Assembly (NCBI RefSeq): GCF_003391135.1
Contig: NZ_CP031455.1
Location: 6,184,001 to 6,248,000 of the forward strand
Source of the DNA: Streptoverticillium olivoreticuli subsp. olivoreticuli
Lineage (GTDB): Bacteria > Actinomycetota > Actinomycetes > Streptomycetales > Streptomycetaceae
Length of the DNA: 64,000 nt
Reading direction: 5' to 3'
Below the pieces are notes generated by a model that had not been told where the DNA came from, did no database searches, and worked only from the letters and a program-made list of their open reading frames with translations. Of this stretch, positions 25,308 to 32,854 are shown in pieces; position 1 is the stretch's first letter, and every line of letters begins with the position of its first letter. A program made the position numbers and the translations under genes.

Positions 25308-26917
25308 CCGATCCCCTGGTGAAGGTCACCGACCTCGCCGTCTCCTTCCCCGCGGGCGACGGCTTCGTCCGAGCCGTGGACGGGCTCTCCTTCGAGCTCG
25401 CGCCCGGCGGCGCGCTCGCCCTCGTCGGCGAGTCCGGCTCGGGCAAGAGCACGGTGGCGTACGGGCTGCTGGGCCTGCACCGCTCCACCGGTGCCGAGGC
25501 CACGGGCGAGGTGCGGGTCGCGGGCCACGACGTGCTCGCCGCCGACGAGGCCGAACTGCGGCGGGTGCGCGGCGGGGTGGCGGCCATGGTCTTCCAGGAC
25601 CCGCTCTCCTCGCTCGACCCCTACCAGGCCATCGGCGACCAGATCGCCGAGGTCCACCGCGTCCACCGGCGCGGCACGACCCGGCGCGCGGCCCGCGCCC
25701 GCGCCGTCGAGGTGCTCGACCGGGTGGGCATCCCGGACGCGTCCCGGCGCGCCCGCTCCCGCCCGCACGAGTTCAGCGGCGGCATGCGCCAGCGCGCCCT
25801 CATCGCCATGGCGCTCGCCTGCGAACCGCGCCTCCTGGTCGCCGACGAACCCACCACCGCTCTCGACGTCACCGTGCAGGCCCAGATCCTCGGCCTCCTG
25901 CGCGAACTGCGCGCCGAGACCGGCATGGGCCTGATCCTGGTCACCCACGACCTGGGGGTGGCCGCCGACAGCGTCGACGAGCTGCTGGTGATGAAGGACG
26001 GCCGCGCCGTCGAGCGCGGGGCGGTCCGCAAGGTGCTCGACGCGCCGGGCGAGGACTACACGCGCGCTCTGCTGGCGGCCGTTCCGCGGATGAACGTCCG
26101 CCGTCCGGGCGCACGTCCCGCGAAGGCCGACGACGCGGTCCTGCTCGAAGCCACCGGCCTGACCCGGGAGTTCGGCCGCGGCAAGCGGGCCGTCACCGCC
26201 GTCGACCAGGTCTCGCTGACCGTACGGGCCGGGGAGACCGTCGGCGTCGTGGGGGAGTCCGGCAGCGGCAAGACGACGCTCGGGCGGATGCTCGTACGGC
26301 TCCTGGAGCCCACCGGCGGCGAACTGCGCTACCGGGGGCGGGACATCGGCGGCCTGAAGGAGAGCGGGTTGCGGCCCTTCCGCGCCGAGCTCCAGATGGT
26401 CTTCCAGGACCCCGTCTCCTCGCTCAACCCCCGCCGCAGCATCGGCGAGTCCATCGCCGACCCGCTGCGCGTGGCCGGGAAGCTCACCGACGCCGAGATC
26501 GCCGCCCGGGTGCGCGAACTGCTGGAGCGGGTGGGGCTCGACCCCGGCGCGTACCACCGCTATCCGCACGAGTTCAGCGGCGGCCAGCGGCAGCGGGTCG
26601 GCATCGCGCGGGCGCTCGCGCCCGAGCCCAGGCTGATCGTCTGCGACGAGCCGGTGTCCGCCCTCGACGTCACCACCCAGGCGCAGGTCGTCAAGCTGCT
26701 CGGGGAGCTGCAGCGCGACCTGGGTCTTGCGCTCGTCTTCATCGCGCACGACCTCGCCGTCGTGCGCCAGGTCAGCGACCGGCTGGTCGTGATGCGCGGC
26801 GGGCGGATCGTGGAGGAGGGACCGGCGGACTCCGTCTACGAGAACCCCCGGCACCCCTATACGCAGGGCCTGCTGGCGGCCGTCCCGCGGCTCGAACGGG
26901 AGGAAGCCGCCGCATAG
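25304..26917 (+). CDS. Fused double ATPase of the peptide ABC transporter (DppD-DppF type)
   Basis: The 537-aa protein contains two complete nucleotide-binding domains. Domain 1 (about 1-255) has GESGSGKST, signature FSGGMRQRA, and LLVADEPTTALDVT. Domain 2 (about 275-530) has GESGSGKTT, signature FSGGQRQRV, and LIVCDEPVSALDVT. These match DppD and DppF, normally separate. The fusion guarantees a 1:1 ratio and is frequent in Streptomyces. It drives import through the two permeases encoded just upstream. A perfect 12-bp hairpin closes the operon. Confidence 0.93.
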   Translation: MTDPLVKVTDLAVSFPAGDGFVRAVDGLSFELAPGGALALVGESGSGKSTVAYGLLGLHRSTGAEATGEVRVAGHDVLAADEAELRRVRGGVAAMVFQDPLSSLDPYQAIGDQIAEVHRVHRRGTTRRAARARAVEVLDRVGIPDASRRARSRPHEFSGGMRQRALIAMALACEPRLLVADEPTTALDVTVQAQILGLLRELRAETGMGLILVTHDLGVAADSVDELLVMKDGRAVERGAVRKVLDAPGEDYTRALLAAVPRMNVRRPGARPAKADDAVLLEATGLTREFGRGKRAVTAVDQVSLTVRAGETVGVVGESGSGKTTLGRMLVRLLEPTGGELRYRGRDIGGLKESGLRPFRAELQMVFQDPVSSLNPRRSIGESIADPLRVAGKLTDAEIAARVRELLERVGLDPGAYHRYPHEFSGGQRQRVGIARALAPEPRLIVCDEPVSALDVTTQAQVVKLLGELQRDLGLALVFIAHDLAVVRQVSDRLVVMRGGRIVEEGPADSVYENPRHPYTQGLLAAVPRLEREEAAA

Positions 26918-26970
26918 CGCGGAGCAACGTCCCATCTCCGGGAAAGTCACCTCTGTTCACCCCTTCCGGT

Positions 26971-26998
26971 GGCGCGACGGACAACCGTCCGTCGCGCC
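26971..26998 (+). terminator. Terminator of the peptide ABC operon
   Basis: A perfect 12-bp stem (GGCGCGACGGAC) with the four-base loop AACC lies 53 bases after the ATPase stop codon. Confidence 0.85.
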
Positions 26999-27079
26999 CC
27001 GTGGCGGCGCGCATAGCGTGCTCCCGCTGCCGTTCGGCGGCGGTCGGCGTGGCCACAGTGGACAGACGGGGGTGCGTGC

Positions 27080-28675
27080 GTGCGCGTGGGACTCCTCACG
27101 GAGGGTGGGTATCCGTATGCCGCGGGTGAGGGCGGTCAGTGGTGCGACCAACTGGTGCGCGGGCTCGGCGGGCACGAGTTCGAGATCTATGCCCTGAGCC
27201 GGGGCGCCCGCCAGGAGCGCTGCGGGTGGTACGGCCTGCCGGAGCAGGTCCGTCGGGTGCGCACCGCCCCCCTGTGGGGCGACCCGCCCGAGGCCCTGGA
27301 GGGAACGGCGGGCGGCGCGTACGGCAAGCGCGAACGGCGCCGGTTCGGCGAGCACTTCGGGGAGCTCGCGGCGGCCATCGGCTCGGTCGGTGCGCCCCCC
27401 TCCGACCCGGCCGACGACCCGGGTCCCACCGGCTCCCCCAGTGATCAGGCGTACCGTTTCGCCGACGCTCTCCACGGCCTCGCCGACCTGGCCCACGACG
27501 CCGGCGGACTCGGCCCGGCCCTCCGCTCCGAACAGGCCCTGCGCACCCTGGAATCGGCCTGCCGCGCGCCCGGCGCACACCCCGCGGTCTACGGCACCCG
27601 CGTCGCCGACCTGCTCGCCGCCTCCGCGCTGCTCGAACGCGCGCTGCGGCCGCTGTCCCTCGACTGGTACGGCGCCCGCGACGGCGACCGGGGGCTCGCC
27701 GCCGTCGACCTCTGCCACGCCACCTCCGCGGGACCCGCCGCGCTCCCGGGCCTGCTGGCCAAGCGCTTCTTCGGTACCCCGCTCCTCGTCACCGAGTACG
27801 AGGTCCGGCTCCGCGCGTACTACCTCAACAGCGCCGCGAGCGCCGCGGGCCTGTCCCTGCCCGTACGGACCCTGCTCGCCGCCTTCCACCGGCTGCTGAC
27901 CGCCGAGGTCTACCGCCGGGCCGACCTCATCACCCCCGGCGACGCCCAGGTGCGGCGCTGGCAGGAGCGCTGCGGAGCCGACCGCGAGCGGCTGCGCACC
28001 GTGCCCCCCGGCGTCGACGAACGGCCTTATGAGGACGTGGGCGAGGGCGCCGAGGGCACGGTCGTCGACGACGGGCGGACGCTGGTGTGGGCGGGCGGGC
28101 GCGCCGAGCCCTATCTGTGGGAGGCCCTCGACATAGTGCGCGAGGCCGAGCCCGGCGTCCGGCTGCGGGTCGTCGGCACCCCCCTGCCGGGCAACCAGCC
28201 GCCCGACGGGGTCTGCTTCGAGGAGTTCGCGAGCCCGGAGACGTACGCGGCGGGCAGCGTCGTCCTCGCCGGCGCCGCGGACGGCTTCCCGCTGCCGCTG
28301 GTGGAGGCGATGTTCTGCGGCCGCGCCACGGTCTCACCGGACGCGGGCACCGTACGGGAAGTCATCGGCGGCACGGGCCTGGTCGTCCCGCCGCGCGCCC
28401 CCCGCGAGCTCGCCGACGCCTGCCTCGCCCTCCTGCGCGACCCCGAGCGGCGCGCCCGCCTCGGCGCGGCCGCGCGCGCCCGTGCCCTCGAACTCTTCAC
28501 CGTCGAGCGGCACGTGACGGCCTTCGGTGGCATCTACCTCGAACTCATCTCCCATGCGCCGGCGCGGCAGGACGCCCCCGCCGATCCGTCGGTCCCCTTC
28601 GCCCACGCCACCGGGGCGCACCCACCGCTCTCCTGGTCGGCGCGCCAGGCCCCCACCTGGGCGGGCCGCCGATGA
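27080..28675 (+). CDS. PelF-like glycosyltransferase (DUF3492 + GT4)
   Basis: The 531-aa protein opens MRVGLLTEGGYPYAAGEGG, the hallmark of the DUF3492 N-terminal domain found in PelF-type glycosyltransferases. The C-terminal half is a GT4 Rossmann domain with GFPLPLVEAMFCGRA (E-x7-E-like nucleotide-sugar motif) and PDAGTVREVIG. PelF polymerises GalNAc/GlcNAc from UDP-sugars in Pel exopolysaccharide synthesis. Three genes follow with overlaps or coupling (membrane protein, epimerase, Spherulin-4 hydrolase), so a role in making a surface polysaccharide is likely. The protein carries no signal peptide and should act on the inner face of the membrane. The substrate is inferred from the family only. 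Confidence 0.85.
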   Translation: MRVGLLTEGGYPYAAGEGGQWCDQLVRGLGGHEFEIYALSRGARQERCGWYGLPEQVRRVRTAPLWGDPPEALEGTAGGAYGKRERRRFGEHFGELAAAIGSVGAPPSDPADDPGPTGSPSDQAYRFADALHGLADLAHDAGGLGPALRSEQALRTLESACRAPGAHPAVYGTRVADLLAASALLERALRPLSLDWYGARDGDRGLAAVDLCHATSAGPAALPGLLAKRFFGTPLLVTEYEVRLRAYYLNSAASAAGLSLPVRTLLAAFHRLLTAEVYRRADLITPGDAQVRRWQERCGADRERLRTVPPGVDERPYEDVGEGAEGTVVDDGRTLVWAGGRAEPYLWEALDIVREAEPGVRLRVVGTPLPGNQPPDGVCFEEFASPETYAAGSVVLAGAADGFPLPLVEAMFCGRATVSPDAGTVREVIGGTGLVVPPRAPRELADACLALLRDPERRARLGAAARARALELFTVERHVTAFGGIYLELISHAPARQDAPADPSVPFAHATGAHPPLSWSARQAPTWAGRR

Positions 28676-29811
28676 GCGCACCCCTGTGCGACGGCAACGC
28701 CCCGACGTCCGCCGGCATACCCTCCGCCGACACCGCCACGCCGGTGACCCCGGCGCCCGGCGACCCGGTGAAGGCGCTGCTGCACCGCCACCGCGAACTG
28801 TGCGCCCGGGCGGTCGACCCGCTGGAGATCGCGGCGGTCCTGGAGGCCCGGGGCATCGCCGAGCGCGTGGCCGCCGAATGCCGGCACCGCGACGTCTTCT
28901 CCCTCGCCGAGGAGCTCTACGCGCGCGTGCGCCGCGACCCGGCACCGACCGTTTGGGGATCCGGCCGGCACACGGCATTCCGGGAGGCGCCCCCGGCGCG
29001 CCTTCCGGGCCCGGACGGGTGGTGGACCGCCGGGCGGTTCGCGGCCCTCTGGCTGATCGCCTACGGCCTCCTCGGCGACCCGCTGCTCACCGTGCTGCTC
29101 GACGGCCGTCCGGCGGGCCGAATGGACCTTGTCCGCGCCCTGTCGGCCGCCGCGCCCACGGCCGTCGCCCTGGCCTGCGCCGTCGCGCTCGCCGCCTGGT
29201 GCGCGCGCTGGTACGCCCTGCGCATGGGCCACGCCCTGGCGGTCAGCCGGACCCTCGGCGCCTTCCGCACGCGCGCCTGGCCCGCCCTGGTGAGTGCGAC
29301 CGGGCTGTTCCTCGGTGCGCTCCTCGCGCTCCTGTGGGCCCTGCACGCGGCACTGGACCGGCACCCCCTCCCGTACCCCGCGGCCCCGCTCGCCGCCACC
29401 ACGGCACTCGGCGGACTGCTCTTCCTCGCCCGGCTGACGGCCGTGCGCGGCTGCGCCAGGGCGGGCGCCCTCGCCGTCCTGGCCGCCTGCGCGGCCGAGG
29501 CCGTGCCCCTGCTCGGCGCGTGGCTGCCGGGCGGCGGGCCGCCCGCCGCCCTCGCCTCCGCGGCTGCCGCCCACGGCCCCGCCGCCATCCCCCTCGTGGC
29601 CTGTGCCGTCCCCGCGCTCGCCCTGCTGGGCCACGCGCTCACCGCGCTGTCCCGGGCCTCCGCCCACCGGCGCGGGGCGCCCGCCACCGCACCCGACGGC
29701 CTCACCGACCCCGCCGACCCGGGCACACCCCCCATGCCACAGGCACCGGGACCCCCGGTCCGGCCACCGCACCCCGAGCCGCACACCCCGTCAGAGGAGC
29801 AAGGAAGATGA
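28672..29811 (+). CDS. Polytopic membrane protein of the polysaccharide cluster
   Basis: The 379-aa protein has a hydrophilic N-terminus of about 115 residues with helices (DPLEIAAVLEARGIAERVAAE), then about eight hydrophobic segments, and a Pro-rich cytosolic tail. I do not recognise a family. Its start overlaps the glycosyltransferase stop (ATGA). In Pel systems the partner of PelF is the 12-helix PelG; this protein is shorter and shows no clear PelG features, but it holds the same place and could be the membrane channel or anchor. The N-terminal helix pattern (E-x-x-x-ARGIAERVAAECRHRDVFSLAEELY) recurs in Streptomyces membrane proteins of unknown function. Confidence 0.7.
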   Translation: MSAPLCDGNAPTSAGIPSADTATPVTPAPGDPVKALLHRHRELCARAVDPLEIAAVLEARGIAERVAAECRHRDVFSLAEELYARVRRDPAPTVWGSGRHTAFREAPPARLPGPDGWWTAGRFAALWLIAYGLLGDPLLTVLLDGRPAGRMDLVRALSAAAPTAVALACAVALAAWCARWYALRMGHALAVSRTLGAFRTRAWPALVSATGLFLGALLALLWALHAALDRHPLPYPAAPLAATTALGGLLFLARLTAVRGCARAGALAVLAACAAEAVPLLGAWLPGGGPPAALASAAAAHGPAAIPLVACAVPALALLGHALTALSRASAHRRGAPATAPDGLTDPADPGTPPMPQAPGPPVRPPHPEPHTPSEEQGR

Positions 29812-29861
29812 CCGTTCACCCCACCCGCACCGCCGGGCGAGAGCGAGGGCGCGACCGATGA
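29808..29861 (+). CDS. 17-codon minicistron joining two genes
   Basis: A tiny frame (MTVHPTRTAGRERGRDR) starts with ATGA overlapping the membrane-protein stop, preceded by GGAGCAAGGAAG, and its own TGA overlaps the ATG of the epimerase gene. It may only carry ribosomes across the 46-base gap (translational coupling). It is Arg-rich and unlikely to be a stable protein. Confidence 0.4.
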   Translation: MTVHPTRTAGRERGRDR

Positions 29862-30772
29862 GGGTCCTGTTGCTCGGTGCCAACGGCTACCTCGGCCGCT
29901 ATGTGGCCGACCGGCTGCTCGCCGACCCCGCCGTCCAGCTCACCGCCCTCGGCCGCGGCGACGACGCGGACGTCCGCTTCGACCTCGCCAGCGGCAGCCC
30001 CGGCGCGCTCACCCGGTTCCTCAACGCCGTCCACCCCGGGGTCGTGATCAACTGCGCGGGCGCCACCCGCGGCGGCGCCCGCGACCTCACCCGGCACAAC
30101 ACCGTCGCGGTCGCCACCGTCTGCGAGTCGCTGCGCCGCAGCGGCTGCGGCGCCCGCCTGGTCCAGCTGGGCTGCTCCTCCGAGTACGGCCCCTCGCAGC
30201 CCGGCTCCTCCACCGCCGAGGACGCGGTGCCGCGCCCCGGCGGCCCGTACGGCGTCAGCAAGCTCGCCGCCACCGAACTCGTGCTGGGCTCCGGCCTCGA
30301 CGCCATCGTGCTGCGCGTCTTCTCGCCCGTCGGACCGGGCACGCCCGCCGGGTCCCCTCTCGGCCGGCTCGCCGACGCCATGCGGCGCGCCATGCAGAGC
30401 GGCGACAGCGAGCTGAAGCTCAGCGGACTCGGCGTGCAGCGGGACTTCGTCGACGTACGGGACGTCGCCCGCGCCGTCCACGCCGCCTCCCTGTCCGCCG
30501 CCCAGGGCGCCGTCAACATCGGCACCGGCCGCGCCGTGCGCCTGCGCGACGCGGCGTCCCTGCTGGCCAGGGTCGCGGGCTTCGGCGGCGCCCTGCACGA
30601 GCTGGACGACCCGCACCTGGGCAGCCCGCCCGCGTACCCCTACCCGGACGGCTGCGGCAGCTGGCAGCAGGCCGACGTCCGCACCGCCCGCGACCGGCTC
30701 GGCTGGCGCCCCAGAATCGGCCTGGAGGAGTCGCTGGCCGACATCTGGATGGAGGCCGCGTGTCGCATCTGA
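29858..30772 (+). CDS. NAD-dependent sugar epimerase/dehydratase (extended SDR)
   Basis: The 304-aa protein is an extended short-chain dehydrogenase: GANGYLGR (7-14) binds the dinucleotide, S107-S108 and the pair Y131/K135 (PYGVSK) form the catalytic set, and DFVDVRDVARAV and NIGTGRAV are typical sugar-nucleotide epimerase blocks. It would supply or modify a UDP- or dTDP-sugar, possibly UDP-GalNAc for the PelF-like enzyme two genes upstream. The next gene starts 13 bases before its stop. Confidence 0.85.
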   Translation: MRVLLLGANGYLGRYVADRLLADPAVQLTALGRGDDADVRFDLASGSPGALTRFLNAVHPGVVINCAGATRGGARDLTRHNTVAVATVCESLRRSGCGARLVQLGCSSEYGPSQPGSSTAEDAVPRPGGPYGVSKLAATELVLGSGLDAIVLRVFSPVGPGTPAGSPLGRLADAMRRAMQSGDSELKLSGLGVQRDFVDVRDVARAVHAASLSAAQGAVNIGTGRAVRLRDAASLLARVAGFGGALHELDDPHLGSPPAYPYPDGCGSWQQADVRTARDRLGWRPRIGLEESLADIWMEAACRI

Positions 30773-31539
30773 GCCCCTCGGGCCACCGCCGCGCCGCGCG
30801 GGCCGCCGGGCGGCCGCTGCGCTTCGGCGTCCCCGGCTTCGCCCACCCGCTGCTCGCGCCGGCCGAGTGGGGCGAGCTGGTGCGCCCCGACGTGCCCGTG
30901 GACTGGGTGGTGTTCGGGGCCGGGGCGCTGGGGGAGTGCGGCAAGGCGTCGGGCGGCCCCGGCACCCGGCCGGACCCGCACTGCCTCGCCGCCGCCACCC
31001 GGCTGCACGAGGCGGGCGTCCGGGTCCTCGGGCACCTGGACGCGGGCTTCGGCGAACGGCCCTTCGCGGAGCTGCTGTCGGAGGCGCAGCGCTACCTCAA
31101 CTGGTACAAGGTGGACGGCTTCTCGCTGGACGCCACCCCCACGGGTCCGGCCGCGCTCCCCGGCACCCGCCGCACCGTCGCGGGCCTGCGCACGCTGCTG
31201 GAGCGCGCCTACGTCGTGCTCCAGCACGGCACCCACCCCTGCCCCGCCTACGCCGGTCTCGCCGACCAGTTGGTGACCTTCCGGGGACCGTGGTCCGCGT
31301 ACCGCCGGTCGCAGGCGCCCGACTGGACGGCCGCCCACCCGCCCGAGCGCTTCTGCCACCTCGTGCACGGCGTGCCCCGGCAGCACCTGGACGAGGCCCT
31401 GCGCCTCGCCCGGGGACAGGGCGCGGGCACGGTCTACGTCACCGACCGCTCGGATCAGGACGAAACGGACCCCTGGGAGGTGATGCCCGGCTACTGGGAC
31501 GAACTCGTCTCGCGCATCGGACCTGGTGTCTCGGAATGA
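30760..31539 (+). CDS. Spherulin-4 / GH114-like glycoside hydrolase
   Basis: The 259-aa protein matches Spherulin-4 (spherulation-specific family 4): FGVPGFAHPLLAPAEWGEL, an acid-rich ...LGHLDAGFGERPF block, YKVDGFSLDATP (barrel strand with Asp), and VYVTDRSDQDETDPWEVMPGYWDEL near the end. The family is a TIM barrel related to GH114 endo-alpha-1,4-polygalactosaminidases and to the hydrolase domain of PelA. No signal peptide is visible, although the first 25 residues are basic. The GTG start has GGAGG upstream and overlaps the epimerase gene, so it belongs to the polysaccharide operon. Confidence 0.8.
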   Translation: MSHLSPSGHRRAARAAGRPLRFGVPGFAHPLLAPAEWGELVRPDVPVDWVVFGAGALGECGKASGGPGTRPDPHCLAAATRLHEAGVRVLGHLDAGFGERPFAELLSEAQRYLNWYKVDGFSLDATPTGPAALPGTRRTVAGLRTLLERAYVVLQHGTHPCPAYAGLADQLVTFRGPWSAYRRSQAPDWTAAHPPERFCHLVHGVPRQHLDEALRLARGQGAGTVYVTDRSDQDETDPWEVMPGYWDELVSRIGPGVSE

Positions 31540-31566
31540 GGCGGGGCGTGGCAGTGTTACGCCGAA

Positions 31567-31594
31567 GAGCACCCCGCACCTGCGGGGACGACCC
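31567..31594. other. Single CRISPR-repeat-like hairpin
   Basis: GAGCACCCCGCACCTGCGGGG plus ACGACCC resembles type I-E CRISPR repeats, with the stem CCCCGCA/TGCGGGG. Only one copy exists, so it is not an array. It lies 25 bases upstream of moeZ and may simply shape that leader. Confidence 0.4.
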
Positions 31595-31618
31595 TTCCGT
31601 CCGACCTACGGAGACCCC

Positions 31619-32797
31619 GTGTCGCTGCCACCCCTAGTCGAACCGGCTGCCGAGCTCACCGTTGACGAGGTTCGCAGGTACTCCCGCCACCTGATCATCC
31701 CGGATGTGGGGATGGACGGGCAGAAGCGGCTGAAGAACGCCAAGGTGCTCTGCGTGGGCGCGGGCGGTCTGGGGTCGCCGGCGCTGATGTACCTGGCGGC
31801 GGCGGGCGTGGGCACGCTCGGCATCGTGGAGTTCGACGAGGTCGACGAGTCCAACCTCCAGCGGCAGATCATCCACAGCCAGGCCGACATCGGCCGCTCC
31901 AAGGCGGAGTCCGCCCGGGACTCGGTGCAGGGGATCAACCCGTATGTGAACGTCGTCCTCCACCAGGAGCGCCTGGAGGCGGAGAACGTCAAGGAGATCT
32001 TCTCCCAGTACGACCTGATCGTGGACGGCACCGACAACTTCGCCACCCGCTATCTCGTCAACGACGCCTGCGTCCTGCTGAACAAGCCGTACGTGTGGGG
32101 TTCGATCTACCGCTTCGACGGCCAGGCCTCGGTCTTCTGGTCCGAGCACGGCCCCTGCTACCGCTGCCTCTACCCCGAGCCCCCGCCGCCGGGCATGGTG
32201 CCCTCCTGCGCCGAGGGCGGCGTGCTGGGCGTGCTGTGCGCCTCGATCGGTTCGATCCAGGTCAACGAGGCCATCAAGCTGCTGGCCGGCATAGGCGAGC
32301 CGCTGGTGGGCCGGCTGATGATCTATGACGCCCTGGAGATGACCTACCGCCAGGTCAAGGTCCGCAAGGACCCCGGCTGCGCGGTCTGCGGGGAGAACCC
32401 GACGGTCACCGAGCTCATCGACTACGAGGCCTTCTGCGGCGTCGTCTCCGAGGAGGCCCAGGAAGCGGCCATGGGCTCCACGATCACTCCCAAGCAGCTC
32501 AAGGAGTGGATCGACGGCGGCGAGACCATCGACATCATCGACGTCCGCGAGCCCAATGAGTACGAGATCGTCTCCATCCCGGGCGCCCGGCTGATCCCGA
32601 AGAACGAGTTCCTGATGGGCAACGCCCTCCAGGACCTGCCCCAGGACAAGAAGATCGTCCTGCACTGCAAGACGGGTGTCCGCTCCGCGGAGGTCCTGGC
32701 CGTCCTGAAGTCCGCGGGCTTCTCGGACGCGGTGCACGTGGGCGGCGGCGTGATCGGCTGGGTCAACCAGATCGAGCCGGAGAAACCGGTCTACTGA
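31619..32797 (+). CDS. moeZ: MoeZ: adenylyltransferase/sulfurtransferase
   Basis: The 392-aa protein is exactly the usual MoeZ length. Residues 1-270 are a ThiF/MoeB E1-like domain with GAGGLGSP (48-55), the TDNFATR segment, and zinc cysteines CYRC and CAVC. Residues 290-392 form a rhodanese domain with active-site Cys 350 (HCKTGVRS). MoeZ adenylates and then sulfurates the C-terminal glycine of carriers such as MoaD, ThiS and CysO, feeding molybdopterin, thiamin, thio-metabolites and cysteine. The GTG start has GGAG six bases upstream. A molybdate uptake operon lies 5 kb downstream. Confidence 0.95.
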   Translation: MSLPPLVEPAAELTVDEVRRYSRHLIIPDVGMDGQKRLKNAKVLCVGAGGLGSPALMYLAAAGVGTLGIVEFDEVDESNLQRQIIHSQADIGRSKAESARDSVQGINPYVNVVLHQERLEAENVKEIFSQYDLIVDGTDNFATRYLVNDACVLLNKPYVWGSIYRFDGQASVFWSEHGPCYRCLYPEPPPPGMVPSCAEGGVLGVLCASIGSIQVNEAIKLLAGIGEPLVGRLMIYDALEMTYRQVKVRKDPGCAVCGENPTVTELIDYEAFCGVVSEEAQEAAMGSTITPKQLKEWIDGGETIDIIDVREPNEYEIVSIPGARLIPKNEFLMGNALQDLPQDKKIVLHCKTGVRSAEVLAVLKSAGFSDAVHVGGGVIGWVNQIEPEKPVY

Positions 32798-32811
32798 CCT
32801 TGTTTTTCCCG

Positions 32812-32854
32812 GGCGCCGGGCGGGCTGAATTTTCGGCCCGTCCGGCGCCTTTTT
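32812..32854 (+). terminator. Rho-independent terminator of moeZ
   Basis: A 14-bp stem (GGCGCCGGGCGGGC, one G-T pair) is followed by five T residues. A real T tract is rare in this window. The stop codon of the convergent hydrolase gene abuts it. Confidence 0.9.

Noticed and set aside
31560..31620. CRISPR array
   Set aside because: Only one repeat-like hairpin, no spacers, no cas genes anywhere in the window.
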